NCBI RefSeq assembly: GCF_033568475.1
Contig: NC_133122.1
Coordinates: forward strand, 148,690,861-148,754,860
DNA: 64,000 nt
Source: Henckelia pumila
Taxonomy: Eukaryota; Streptophyta; Magnoliopsida; Lamiales; Gesneriaceae
Direction of reading: 5' to 3'
The notes under the pieces: model-generated
What the model was told of the DNA's origin: nothing
Databases searched by the model: none
What the model saw: the letters and a program-made list of their open reading frames with translations, nothing else
Part shown: positions 41,701 to 52,472 of the stretch, piece after piece
Position numbering within the stretch: the stretch's first letter is position 1
How the letters are laid out: each line of letters opens with the position of its first letter
Program-made: the position numbers and the translations under genes

Positions 41701-42410
41701 TTGGAAAAGGTATATTTCGAACATTAAAAAAAAAATCAAAATCAGCTGACTAGGGACTATGATACCTACAATCCTAAAAAAAGAAGTAAAACCTAAACAT
41801 ATACTCAAACAAATGCACCGATCAATGCTTCATCTTCACCGTGTCATTTATGAATCATACAGTTTCGAAATCCCAAACTATAACAGATTACCATTCGAAA
41901 AAGATCAAGTCTTTCACAAACAAACAAACAAAAATCTTTTAGATTAATGTCTAAGCTTCACCCCCGAACTACAAATCCTCAAAATCTCACACAATTAATT
42001 AAGAAAAAACATCCAAAAAGATACATATAACACGATCACAATTCACAACACACAGCCACACACCTATCAGCCATATTAGATATAGTCTTAAAGGCCAGCA
42101 CAATAGCCCTGTCAGGATCACCTCCCCGGTTCTGCAGCCGGGCCAGGGACGCATCACCGGCCGACCCATTAGCACCCCGAGATATAACCGTCGAAAGAGC
42201 TGCGTCAGACAGAAGAGGGTTAACGGGTCCACCAACACGGTTCGGGTCATGATCGCCTGAATCATCCGCAAAGGTTCTCCACTCAGAAGTTTCATCAATG
42301 GAACGAGACTCCAGTACAAGCCCACACTCGGAGCATACGGCGTCCCCGGCAGAGTGATCAAACACCACCTCCGTATTCCTCTTGCAATCGGTACAGTATA
42401 TATCCGACAT
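38724..42410 (-). CDS. TFIIB: general transcription factor TFIIB
   Basis: Seven minus-strand exons: 42410-42064, 41503-41479, 40721-40592, 40502-40372, 40242-40154, 39627-39548 and 38863-38724. They total 942 nt (313 residues), matching the usual ~312 residues of plant TFIIB. Phases agree and all introns are GT-AG, including a 25-nt micro-exon (LSLVTTIK). The N-terminal zinc ribbon is CX2CX16CX2C (Cys 6, 9, 26, 29). The B-reader/linker region follows ([20 protein letters not shown]), then two cyclin-like repeats (first near [22 protein letters not shown], second near [20 protein letters not shown]) and a short C-terminal helix ([15 protein letters not shown]). It bridges TBP-bound promoter DNA and RNA polymerase II. 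The start is ATG at 42410, giving MSDIYCTDC; a TTG two codons upstream is not used. Confidence 0.96.
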
Positions 42411-42560
42411 CCTCAAGAAATCAAGAAACTTGAAATCGAAACCGGGTTTTTGTGGGTTTAGGGGGACTTCTTCGGAGCTCCGTCTCTCTTGCTCTGGAAT
42501 CCGAGCTGTAGAGAAGGAAGAGAGAAGAAATATAGGGCGTTACGAAGGGGTGGGGAGGGG

Positions 42561-42571
42561 GTATATATAGA
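42561..42571 (-). promoter_or_regulatory. candidate TATA box of TFIIB
   Basis: On the minus strand the sequence reads CTATATATACC, about 150 bases upstream of the start codon, in a position compatible with a 5' leader of roughly 120 bases. Confidence 0.5.
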
Positions 42572-43293
42572 CGGAAAGGGGATATGAATTTGGGGGTCGG
42601 TGAAGAAGCGCCTGTCGGGCCGGGCCCACTCACAACCTGACAATGTCAAATATGGCACATGTTTTCTGCTTGCCTGTCCAATTTCCTTTTTCTTATTATT
42701 ATTACCATTATTATTATTATTATTATTATTATTTGAGAAAATTTTATTTTAATTCTTAATCTTTTTGTTAAAGTACTTTGCCATTTTGGTTTTTATGATA
42801 GCTTTTAGTTTTTTTTTTTTTTTTTGATAATTTGAGTTTTTTTAATTAAAAATATTGATGTGATATTATACATATCAACATTATATTATTGATACTAGTG
42901 TATATTGATGCACACATTGTATGCTTGTATAATATTTTTGTAATTAATTTGATTTATATTCAAATAAAATAAATATTATAGTTGTAACAGTTATTTAGGG
43001 AGTAATATATAATTTGAAATATAAAAATTAAAAAAAAAACAAAAGAAGTACAAAAGTGTAATATCTATATCAGGACAATTTTGGCAAAACAAAAGATAGT
43101 GTATGTTTGTGATATATCATAAAAAGACTAAACTTGGCAAAAATAATGGATTAAAAGTTAAAACTAAAATTTGACAATATAAAATATCGAATTCGTAAAA
43201 ATACAAACATATAAGACTAAAGAAAGAATAATTTTTATTTATAATATTTTATTAATTATTTATATTTATAAAGATTTAATAATTATTTATTTA
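42572..43293. other. intergenic, AT-rich
   Basis: Holds an (ATT)n run at about 42696-42733. No gene is seen. Confidence 0.55.
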
Positions 43294-43489
43294 TCTATTA
43301 TTTTTATTATATAAAAGATGTGCTTATTATAATAATTAATAATTACCTTTGAGTACTTCAAAGTATCTTATTCAATAATTATCTCTTCTTATCCACTATC
43401 CCATTAAAAATCACTCACTCACTCATTCCATGCTTTGGTTTTTAAAAAAAATTATTTTACACAGGCAAGACATGTGCATTTTTCATTAG
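43294..43489 (+). mobile_element. small Helitron-like element, decayed
   Basis: Starts A|TCTATTATTTTTATTATA. Its end (CACAGGCAAGACATGTG hairpin, then CATTTTTCATTAG|T) is clearly homologous to the end of the element at 46792-46983. The terminal CTAG has become TTAG. Confidence 0.5.
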
Positions 43490-43558
43490 TATGTAGAAAG
43501 ATGAAACAATGTTTATCATTTTAATAGTCATTTATCCACATGTAATCTTATTCCACTA

Positions 43559-43690
43559 AGGTAGTGTTTGAAAGAGCTTCTTAGAAGCACTTCTTAGCTT
43601 TTTCGTTAACAAAAATTTGAATTTTTTTGAAATTTTGGTAACGAAAAGATGAGAAGTGATTTCTAGAAGTTTTTTCAAACATTGCCTAAG
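43559..43690. repeat. fold-back MITE copy
   Basis: GTAGTGTTTGAAAGAGCTTC left arm, AACAAAAATTTG core and a complementary right arm ending ..TTTTTTCAAACATTGCCTA. Same family as 17377-17484. Confidence 0.65.
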
Positions 43691-44160
43691 TAAACATAGC
43701 CTAAAAAAACAAGAGTTTTTTTTTTTTTTTTTGAAACTCATTCAACCATTTTGATGATGTATAAAGATGAAACAATGTTTTATGTTATTTTAAAAACAAT
43801 GTGGCCACTAGATTTGCACCCTCTATTTATTTTTCAAGAATGAGTATTTTATTGCGTATGATTCAACCTTTTGATTTTTTTTTTTTATCAATTCATTTTT
43901 TACTTATTATTTTAATATAAATTCAAATTTATAATCCCTATGGTGTAATTTAACGTTCATCGTAATATTAGATGATGGATTGACGATACCCTTAGCTTGT
44001 GGATTCAGTGCCCGTGTTACTGTGTTAGCATATAGTCAGGCCCATAAGAGTTTGGGGGCCAAAGTTGGCAGTTAGAATTTGGGCCAACATAAGAGTCCTC
44101 GACTGTTAATTCTTTAATTTATTGGGCTCAAAAGATCAAACAACATTTATACTCGTAAAG
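43691..44160. other. intergenic, no gene seen
   Basis: AT-rich with poly-T stretches. Confidence 0.5.
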
Positions 44161-44898
44161 TGCAGAAGCAATTACAAATAGGTACGATCACGATGCGGTT
44201 TTGAGGTTTTTTTTTTTTTTTTAAAAAAATTAAATCGAATTATTCTTTGCGGTTTGGTTATACTTTATTTTTTAATTGCGATTTTACATATAAAATTGGT
44301 TTTACGGTTTTGAGCAATTTCAAGCGGTTGCGGTTAGTTTACGGTTTTTTTTAATGATAAGTAAAATGAAAAAAAAATTCTCAAATTATTTAAAACAATA
44401 AAATATAAAATATAAAATAGCATATTTAAAGATAATATAACCAAAAATAGTACAAAATATAATTAGATAAAATATATAACATAAAAAATAAAGCATCAAA
44501 ATAATGTTAAAATAGATAGGATCCTTTATGTTTCATTTTTAGTCATGATTATAAAATAACTTTGATGAATATTTGTTGTGTTAAGAAATAAAAAGAGAAA
44601 ATATAGAATGAATGTTGTGAGAGAAAATGACGGAGTGCAATTAGAAATAAAGAATATATTATATATTAAGATGTCGTTAATAACATTATTTAAAGCAACT
44701 ATATAACCAATTAGCAGTGCGGGGTGGTGTGGTACGGGTGGTTTTGCGTAAGAAAAAAAAATCGCACCATGTAGGCGATGCGGTTTCATATTTTTTTTTA
44801 AAAAACTGCTGTTATTTATACAAAAAATATAAAAAACGGTGCGATGTGGTGCGGTGCGATCGGTTCGGATGGTTATTGAAAAATTTTGATCAACCCTA
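44161..44898. repeat. GCGGTTTG / GTGCGGTGCGAT-rich repeat block, possible hAT derivative
   Basis: Clusters of GCGGTTTTG, GCGGTTGCGG, GTGCGGTGCG and CGGTTCGGATGG lie at both ends (44190-44350 and 44715-44890) of an AT-rich middle. This style of clustered sub-terminal motif resembles non-autonomous hAT elements, but I could not fix termini or a TSD. Confidence 0.35.
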
Positions 44899-45377
44899 AT
44901 TACAAAAATGAGAGAAAATAGAGAATGCAACTTTATGTTTTTGTAGAATCCCAACATCTAATAAGATGCCAAGAACAAATTTTAATATATTTATAAATTA
45001 ATTTAGAAATTATAAAAAATTCATAATTGAAAAAATCATAACTTCATTGAACAAAAAAATATAGTATTTATATATAACATATAATTCTAAATATATTATA
45101 TTATTTATACACTGTTATGCTAATTATAATAATCCAAAATTTTTGTGCATCGACTGTCCTCTTATTACTTCCCGGCACTTTTATATACAAGTTTAAGCGT
45201 AGATTGCATGTATTTCAGATTGATGGATTTGAAACTAAATACTTCAATCTTCCATTTATTTATTTTGATAAATCCATTTGACAATGAATTTCAAATTCTG
45301 ACTACTTTTTTTTTTTAGTGATTATGGTAAATTTCATATCCAAACCAATTTGAAGTCATAGTGATACATATTTGTTT

Positions 45378-45690
45378 GGGAAAATTGCTTTTTTGGTCCT
45401 GTATGTTTGTCACTTTGCGATTTTGGTCCTTTATATTTTCAGATTGCAGTTTTAGTCCGCTATCTTTATTTTTTTGGCAATTTTAGTCCTTTTTCCGATG
45501 TGGCGCTGACGTGGCACCAATTCAATGCTGATGTGGAGCTGACGTGTACAGTGCCACGTCAGCATTTTCGAAGAAAAAGGACCGAAATTGCCAAAAATCG
45601 AAACATACAGGACTAAAACTGAAATGTAAAAACATAAAGGACCAAAATCGCAAAGTGACAAACATACAGGACTAAATTTGCAATTTTCCC
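45378..45690. mobile_element. palindromic MULE-type MITE with 9-bp TSD
   Basis: The left end GGGAAAATTGC and the right end GCAATTTTCCC are inverted, and the similarity extends through most of each ~150-bp half. TATTTGTTT flanks both sides (45369-45377 and 45691-45699), a perfect 9-bp TSD as made by Mutator-like transposases. Because the halves mirror each other, both strands show the same open frame start (MSLCDFGPL), which is a symmetry artefact. Confidence 0.9.
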
Positions 45691-45699
45691 TATTTGTTT

Positions 45700-46436
45700 C
45701 AAACTTAATTATGGAACTCTATTATAGCATTTAATCGTATCGAGTAATATATAAATTATACATGTATTATTTCCCACTATATTGTATTGTATTGTGTATA
45801 TGAAAATATTGCAGTTCATGCATCGTTGGCTAAAAAACCGACTAATAAATTAGCATGAAAATCACAAATAACACGAGGTTAGGTGCATGAAGACAGTGTA
45901 TAAGAAAAGTCAGAAAAATGGGGCACATTTACTTACCACTAGGCACACACCTTGAATTAATTATAAAATTCTTTTTATTTAGTGGATCAATTAATATCAT
46001 AATATATATGATTATAAAATGCTTTTTATTTAGTGGATCAATTAATATCATAATATATATATGTATCAATAATCGATCTGTCGGTAAATGTTAGTTATTA
46101 ATATATTCTTCTTTGTCCAAAACTCCTTGTTGATAGTTATATTAACTATTGTACTTGTACGTGATTAAAATTAATGGCTAATCAAACCAATTAATACGTA
46201 CATACACACACTACGATAAAAAAAAAAAAAAAGAAAAAAGAAAAAAGAGAGAGAACTTGATAGACAGAATATATTCATGTGATACAAATGGATGACCAAA
46301 TTATAAGCAACCGCAACATTGTTCATTGCATTGGGACAATTGGGGATAAGTCGATTTTGTTCGACGTTTGCACATTTTTAAACATAATATTATATATATA
46401 TTAGGTCTATTCTTTCTTTCTTTCTTTTTTTTGTCC
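45700..46436. other. intergenic, no gene seen
   Basis: AT-rich. A ~45-bp segment (TTTTATTTAGTGGATCAATT..) is tandemly repeated near 45965-46060, and a purine run of A and AAAAAAG lies at 46220-46252. Confidence 0.5.
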
Positions 46437-46630
46437 CACTACAAAAAAGAAAACTGTCATCATTTCAAATCACTGTAAAATCGAGACATTTTGTAAACCG
46501 TCGTTACTATTAAATGCGACATAACACATTACAGAATTCATCCAAAAAATTTTGTCATAACTTCGGATGGAAGAAAACGGATTTGATCGGAGACGATTTT
46601 CTAAAAAACCGTCTCAATAAAATATAAATA
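46437..46630 (+). repeat. CACTA-type terminus remnant
   Basis: CACTACAAAAAAGAAAACTG is followed by short motifs GAGACATTTTG, AACCGTCG, GAGACGATTTT and AACCGTCTC, resembling a CACTA left end with sub-terminal repeats. No matching right end is visible. CT/CG-rich sequence at 46640-46735 (AAACCCTAGCCGC..) looks like a piece of a plant gene 5' leader. Confidence 0.4.
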
Positions 46631-46791
46631 CGCCATTCAACTCTCATTTCTTGTAAACCCTAGCCGCTAAACTCCACTCCTAGCCGCCGTTCGAGCTCCT
46701 TTCGTCGTGCTGCGGCTTTTCGAGGTGCACAGGTGTTTATATATTTATATACATGTATTCTATACAAAATCTAGGTTTTATACATTTTATA

Positions 46792-46983
46792 TCTATACTA
46801 TTTTATAAAATGAGGCTATTAGAGTAACTACATTGAGGACATTAAAATTTCATAATTTCATGATTACCCTTTTTTATTAAAAAACTACCCACAATTCCAT
46901 TCATTTTATTTTTTGTTTGTTTAAAAAAATTCATATAAAAAACTTTTATTTTACACACGCAAAACGTGTGCATTTTTTCCTAG
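46792..46983 (+). mobile_element. small Helitron-like element
   Basis: Starts A|TCTATACTATTTTATAAA and ends with a hairpin (CACACG-CAAAA-CGTGTG), then 9 bases and CTAG|T. The TC start, 3' hairpin, CTAG end and insertion between A and T are Helitron hallmarks. At 192 bp it is non-autonomous. Confidence 0.75.
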
Positions 46984-47027
46984 TATCTTTTAAAAAAATC
47001 TATTTATGTGTTTATGGTGCATATATA

Positions 47028-47291
47028 TCTATACTATTAATATAGGGAGAAACCCTTTTACTAACTGTTTTTTGTGAAGCATTTTTTTGTTTTAAAAATA
47101 CCCTTAGCACTCCACTTTCAACTTTTTTAATCGGTCATCACTTTGCTTATAAGTTTTATGCAGCTACCTATTTCATTTTTATAAATTAATAAACTTGATT
47201 TTTATCTTCTCAAGAAAAAAATTTCATTCTCCATTTTTTTCACGAGTAGCAGTTTTTTATGCACACACATCATGTGTGCCATTATCGCTAG
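47028..47291 (+). mobile_element. small Helitron-like element
   Basis: Starts A|TCTATACTATTAATATAG and ends with a hairpin (GCACACA-TCA-TGTGTGC), CATTATCG and CTAG|T. Same A-T insertion context as 46792-46983, with a similar first 12 bases but a different interior. Confidence 0.75.
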
Positions 47292-47417
47292 TATATATAT
47301 ACATATGTATGTGTGTGTGTTTTTATTGAAATAATAATTTGAAAAATAATGTTTGCGTTTTTGTCGCCGTATCTGCCGCCACCGTGGTTTCTTTTTTCTT
47401 TATGTGGTTCAGCTATA

Positions 47418-47619
47418 TCTATATATAATAATATAATTCATGAATCCTTTAGAATAATCACTTTTGTCAAATTAACGAATGAAAAAAATTGTATCTCACT
47501 ACTTATAACTACTATCTTTTAATTTTATTTTTTAATTCAAAAATATAAAAAAATATTATTTATTTTTAGACGTAATATAAACTATATGCACGCGAATTTT
47601 TGAGTGCGTCGATTTCTAG
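47418..47619 (+). mobile_element. probable small Helitron-like element
   Basis: Starts A|TCTATATATAATAATATA and ends near a GCACGC..GTGCGT stem followed by CGATTTCTAG. The next base is G instead of T, so the boundary is less certain than in the two preceding copies. Confidence 0.45.
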
Positions 47620-47932
47620 GCTATATAAAAGTAGAGTTTTGCCAAAAATAATAGTTTCTCGTCAAAACATGTACACTATAAAAAAATAATTTTTAACATT
47701 AAGCATTCACCTACCAAATCTAAAATTAATTTCAAAACTTTTCAAACTCATATTAAAATTTAAATTAAGAAGTCTGATAATGTAAATTAAAATTTCAGCT
47801 GTGGAAGTATTTCTAATTACAGTAGTGACAATACCCAAATCATTCATCCGAGGATGTACATTATAAGTCACAATTCTTGATTTGGAGAGTAGAAATATTA
47901 ATAATTAAAATTTTTTCACGTAAAAAAGATTG

Positions 47933-47968
<36 letters not shown>

Positions 47969-48585
47969 AAATATCATTGAAATGAAAACGCAACTAATAA
48001 TGATAAATAAAAAAAATTCAATCCAAAACATTAACCGACAAAATCTAAAACAACTCAACCAAACAAAGTTAGCAGAAAAAAGGTATATCGATCTATCGTA
48101 AGAAGGAGAATACGTACCCACAACTAACATACAAAAAAATCTTGTAAGAATTTTAAAAAATTGGTGCAGCTGTGCAAGCAGGTGAGGCTTTTCCAAATCT
48201 CTTGATTAAGAAGAAGGAAATTAGAAGAATATGGCTTATCACTTTTCAAGATGAACAACCTTTTTTTATTTGTATTAATTTGAAATTTTTAATTATATAT
48301 ATATAAATTAGAGGAAAAAACATATATATTTTCACTTTTCACAATGAATATCCATTTTATTTTTATTTTTATTAGTTTGAAATTTCTTATTTTATATAAT
48401 TTTAGAGGAAATTTAGAAGAAGAAAATTAGAAGAATAGGGATTTCTATTTTTTATTTTTATATTAGTTTGAATGAATAGACTCTTCCTTTTTATTTTTAT
48501 TAGTTTGCAAATTTTTATTATTATATATATTTTGAAAATAATAATTTACATATTTTAATTAAAAAAATGTAATAGGGAAAAAAAT
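47620..48585. other. intergenic, AT-rich; (TA)n and loose direct repeats
   Basis: A (TA)n run at 47937-47963. Between 48235 and 48540 a loose ~110-bp unit (..TTTTTATTAGTTTGAAATTT..) recurs three times. No gene is seen. Confidence 0.5.
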
Positions 48586-48589
48586 TTGG

Positions 48590-48672
48590 ACAAAATTCGA
48601 ACTCGTGCATTTCAATCATCAATCGTCAAGTAAAAAACATGGTCTACCACTAAACCACACAGTACTTTTTAT
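48590..48672 (-). repeat. tRNA-derived SINE head
   Basis: On the minus strand TGGTTTAGTGGTAGACC fits a Pol III A box, and GAGTTCGAATTTTGTCC, about 45 nt further, fits a B box. The intervening sequence does not fold as a tRNA and the acceptor ends are missing, so it is a SINE remnant and not a tRNA gene. Confidence 0.6.
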
Positions 48673-49846
48673 TGCATTTTAGGGGTTCAAATTTTTATAT
48701 AATATTTTTTTCCAAAATATATACATATATACTAAAAAATTTTCAAAATTTTAAAAAATTCAATAGGATCGTAGGATTTAACAAATAACAATGACAGAAA
48801 TTAATTAATGGTGATAGCAGCATATATATTTTGACAATCATTTTATTTATTTACTTTTCTTACAGTGACTCAGCATTATGCATGCCGAAAGCCGATTAAT
48901 TTAATTTCAACATGTGATGAGACCGATATGTCTCAAGAATATGCCGTTTCTCCATTTGATATCATTATTTTCTTGTTTTAATCAATATATTTTTATCGAA
49001 GTCTTGAAAAAGTGAAGCCATTTCTGAAAAGAATTAAAATAAAGTTAAATAAGAAGTTGTTTATAAACCTTTTTTTTCCTAATAAATTTTTTTTTATGTG
49101 TACAAAAAAATAAGTATATATATTTGAGATGAAAAGAGTGATACTTAATTTAGTACCGTAAAAACCGAAACCATTCTGCTCTCTTGATTTTTCAAAAGAC
49201 TTGAATGCTTGGATACATTATTAATGTTTCTTAACCCATGCATGTGTATAAACAAACTTTTATATAGGATTAGGAATAGACATATATGGCACCGTTTGGT
49301 ACATAAGATGAAAGTGAGATGAGACACAAATTTTTACTCATCCCATGTTTTTCTCATTTTTTTGTTAACCCAATGATATCTCATGGCCCGATATAACGTT
49401 AGATGTAGGCTTGATGACAAATACCTCTTAACCCATGGTATTAGTGGAGGATGAGTGTCATATAAATGAAATTGTGTGAAATTGACAATGGTAATTAAGA
49501 GAACAAACACAATAATCCTACAAAATAAAAACATACAAAACAACATATTATTCATATCTATGTCTTGCTTATCCACATCTCAACATGTTTTTATTCATCT
49601 ATCGTACATCCCATCCATAATACCAAACGATATCATACATGTTTTTGCTTTGATGACAATTAATGAATAATGAGTGTGTAGTTGGCAACTCGGTCGTAGA
49701 AATTAGCAAACAGTAGTTATTGCTCGTTATGTTTCATGTGGATTAATCTCAAACATAGACATCTGTTATTGAATTTCGAAGAAAATTGTTTAAATAAGAC
49801 ACGTGTAATATTGTCCAAGTCATAATTGTGTAATATCGAGTACATA
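48673..49846. other. intergenic, no gene seen
   Basis: AT-rich. Short overlapping frames at 49334-49576 and 49476-49670 have no motif. Confidence 0.5.
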
Positions 49847-50025
49847 ATGATGCTACGTGTACACAGAGTATTACACGTTAGGTTACACATGAGATTTAAA
49901 ATTACATGATTATTCTACATGAATTTTTGAAAGATTTTTTTTAAAATAAAATGCAAGGATAATCATGTAATTTTAAGTCTTATGTATAACCCAACTTATA
50001 AGATTTTGTGTACACGTAGCATTAC
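49847..50025. repeat. palindromic MITE (GCTACGTGTACA ends)
   Basis: ATGCTACGTGTACAC at the left is mirrored by GTGTACACGTAGCAT at the right, and the interior halves are also complementary (ATGATTATT.. and AATAATCAT-like). Related segments lie near 13431-13520 and 52767-52925. It sits about 30 bases past the UGT stop codon. Confidence 0.7.
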
Positions 50026-50054
50026 CCATGTATTAATTGTAAATCACTATTGAT

Positions 50055-51521
50055 CTATCTCCTAACGTGAGAAATGAAAGAATCAAACTCGAGTCGTGTG
50101 ACGCCACCTTCCTCCACCGACCTTCTGACAGCTCCGCCCAACTCCGCCGCCCTCCGCCTCATCTCCTCTCCTTCCTCCGACAACATCAGCCTTCTCAAAG
50201 CCATGGAAATTGTCCCTGCCTCCACGACCTCGTGCCGCCGAGCCCAATCTTTGACAGTGATGCCGATTTTGAGCACTTGTGTGATCAAAACAGCGTTTCT
50301 TGGCTGGTCCGAGTGCATCGGCCATGCAGCAATCGGCACCCCCATTGAAATACTCTCCATGCATGAATTCCATCCACAGTGACTCATAAATCCACCCGTT
50401 GCGGAATGGTTCAAGATTTCCAATTGAGGTGCCCAATCTCTCAAGATCATCCCCCTTTCTTCGATTAACCCTTCGTCTGGTAATTCACATGATCTCCTAA
50501 TTCTATCTTGATCTGATCCGGCTACGGAATTAATGTCTCCTCGATCCGCGTCTCTGAAAACCCAGATGAATTTCACCTCGCTTTGTTCCAGCCCTGTTGC
50601 CAAATTCTTTATTTGTTCGTCTGGTAATGAAGTCGTCGTTCCAAAGGAAACAAACACCACTGATTTTGGCGGTTGTTTGTCGAGCCATTTCAGGGATTCA
50701 TGGCGTGATCCGTCTTCATTTTTTCTTGTTAAATTCACGGGGTTGAATGGCCCTATAGCCCAGTGTTTCTTGTTTTGTGATGATGATTCAGACATCTTTT
50801 CGATGAAACCCATGAATTTGCCTTCGAATTCTCTGCTGGAATTGAAGAGACTTCCCGAACTTAAACCAACGCATTTATGTTCTCTTGCAATCAACTCCAT
50901 GAATTCTTCGGTGAAGCAATCTTCAAGAGAAGGGATTTGCAGTTCCCGTAATTTATTATCATCAAGCTGTGTAAAGGTTTTCTCCGTTTCTTCCCAGAAA
51001 TAGCAAAAGATGGCGAAAGCTGAAACGCTGTGGAAAACGTAGGATTCAGCGTTTGGTATTGAAACAAAATCTTGAACAACGGAAGACATCATGGAGTCAT
51101 GAATGATCACGATTCTTTGCGCTGCAATGCGCGAAAGAGACCGTAGGAGGGCGGCGAATGGCTGCCGGAGCTGGGAGATTGAGTTGAACAATGGCTGTAG
51201 ATGTGCGGGGAATTTGTTGGCGGCGTTCGGGTTCAGAGGCGGGGATGCAAATTCAGGAGTTGGGAGCTCGCGGAAATGGACGTTGGAGGCGGAGAGAGGG
51301 TCCCAGCCGTGGACCCGGAGCTTCGCCTGGCGGTTGTGGGTGGCGGTGCTGACGTAGTAAACAGGTATATTGTAGGCGGCGATGAGGCGGCTGAGCTGGA
51401 GGAGCTGGTTTAGGTGACCTTGTGCCGGTAAAGGAACCATCAGAACCACCACTTGGTGGCGGTCTAAGCCGTTTTCGAGGTGGCGGTGCTCCGGTGAGGA
51501 GTGGCCGACATCCGTGGCCAT
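50055..51521 (-). CDS. UDP-glycosyltransferase, zeatin O-glucosyltransferase-like (UGT93 family)
   Basis: A single intronless frame of 488 residues, the usual length for plant family-1 UGTs. The N-terminal acceptor domain holds VPLPAQGHLNQ with the catalytic His at ~36 and a probable partner Asp at ~142 (IIHDSMMSS). The C-terminal donor site is a complete 44-residue PSPG box at ~363-406, starting WAPQLEIL, with HCGWNS at ~381-386 and ending in DQ. The N-terminal pattern (HLNQLLQLSRLIAAYNIPVY, then STATHNRQA) and the lack of introns match zeatin O-glucosyl/xylosyltransferases. The likely reaction is transfer of a sugar from a UDP-sugar to a hydroxyl of a cytokinin or another small metabolite in the cytosol. 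The acceptor cannot be read from sequence, because UGT93 members in some lineages act on other substrates. Confidence 0.92.
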   Translation of the reverse strand: MATDVGHSSPEHRHLENGLDRHQVVVLMVPLPAQGHLNQLLQLSRLIAAYNIPVYYVSTATHNRQAKLRVHGWDPLSASNVHFRELPTPEFASPPLNPNAANKFPAHLQPLFNSISQLRQPFAALLRSLSRIAAQRIVIIHDSMMSSVVQDFVSIPNAESYVFHSVSAFAIFCYFWEETEKTFTQLDDNKLRELQIPSLEDCFTEEFMELIAREHKCVGLSSGSLFNSSREFEGKFMGFIEKMSESSSQNKKHWAIGPFNPVNLTRKNEDGSRHESLKWLDKQPPKSVVFVSFGTTTSLPDEQIKNLATGLEQSEVKFIWVFRDADRGDINSVAGSDQDRIRRSCELPDEGLIEERGMILRDWAPQLEILNHSATGGFMSHCGWNSCMESISMGVPIAAWPMHSDQPRNAVLITQVLKIGITVKDWARRHEVVEAGTISMALRRLMLSEEGEEMRRRAAELGGAVRRSVEEGGVTRLEFDSFISHVRR

Positions 51522-51593
51522 GGCACAATGCTACAATATATAATTGGAACTTTGATTCTTCGAATGTGTTCCAAGTTATTGCGCATTGGGTTC

Positions 51594-51602
51594 TTAATTT
51601 AT
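51594..51602 (-). promoter_or_regulatory. candidate TATA box of the UGT gene
   Basis: The minus strand reads GTATAAATTAAG about 75 bases upstream of the start codon, which would leave a short 5' leader. Confidence 0.4.
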
Positions 51603-51978
51603 ACAAGTAGTCTGATTATTGATGTGCAAATATAATTTAAATACATCAAGAAAGTAACATTTTCTATACATACTATATATTAATAAAAAAAAACATACTA
51701 TATAATATAATGTCATAGATACATAAGGTATTCAAAGAATTGTTTGTCCTCATTTGCTTTTAATTAATTACTAGTGTGAAAATATTTATGAAACTTTGAT
51801 TTTGACGTTTACAAATTCTTCTTGTATGGTTATAACTCTCTTGTTTTACTTCGCTTGTGTTAAGAATACGAAGTGATTTGCCAACGATCTCTTAACTTGA
51901 TAGTAAGGTTGTGACTCCAAAATTTAAGAGATCTTGAGTTCAAATATACCATATGTATGGGTTTTGTTAGGACAAAGC
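51603..51978. other. intergenic, upstream of the UGT
   Basis: AT-rich. A stretch at 51895-51955 ends GATCTTGAGTTCAAAT, weakly like a Pol III B box, but no clear A box precedes it. Confidence 0.4.
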
Positions 51979-52467
51979 TGTTGGAAATATAAAATCTATA
52001 AAATTGTAGCCAGAATCGTCATGCAAATCATTAAGATTAATCTGAAAAACTTAAAGCGAAAGCATATCTGAAGCCATAGTCTTAAATCTGTAGAAATCTT
52101 GTAGAGAACGACTGGTTGATCTTCCAGATCTACGCGTTCTTCCTGAGAGCCATTTATTTTCTCTCTGGTTCTATTCTAATAATGGGGATTAGAGATAGTG
52201 GAACGTGATACGCGTAATCTGGGGACCATAACCACGTTATATAGATAATTCTGTTAATTATCTCTATTATTTCTGTTTCAGCCCATCACAAAAACAGAAA
52301 TTATATTTTTAGTCTCTACACATCAAAAACCCACGTCGTATTAGATACATTAAAGTCCAATAACTTAAAACTTTAATTGATCACTTTATTTTTGAACTTA
52401 ACTTAATTGACAGCCCACAATGCATAATTATTCACATATAAGCCCATATAATATAATTGATCTAACA
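51979..52467 (+). mobile_element. probable solo LTR, 489 bp
   Basis: Starts TGTTGGAAATAT and ends GATCTAACA (TG..CA). The flanks AAAGC (51974-51978) and AAAGT (52468-52472) match in four of five bases, consistent with a decayed 5-bp TSD. No internal domain is present. Confidence 0.55.
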
Positions 52468-52472
52468 AAAGT

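Noticed and set aside
44161-44898. Complete hAT element
   Set aside because: Motif clustering is suggestive, but no matching termini or 8-bp duplication could be found.
45407-45661. Two similar 69-codon frames on opposite strands
   Set aside because: Caused by the palindromic MITE structure.
48590-48672. Possible functional tRNA gene
   Set aside because: A and B boxes are present but no acceptor stem or anticodon arm can be folded.
50074-51610. Several antisense frames across the UGT gene
   Set aside because: Shadows of a GC-rich coding region; the sense frame has the complete PSPG box.
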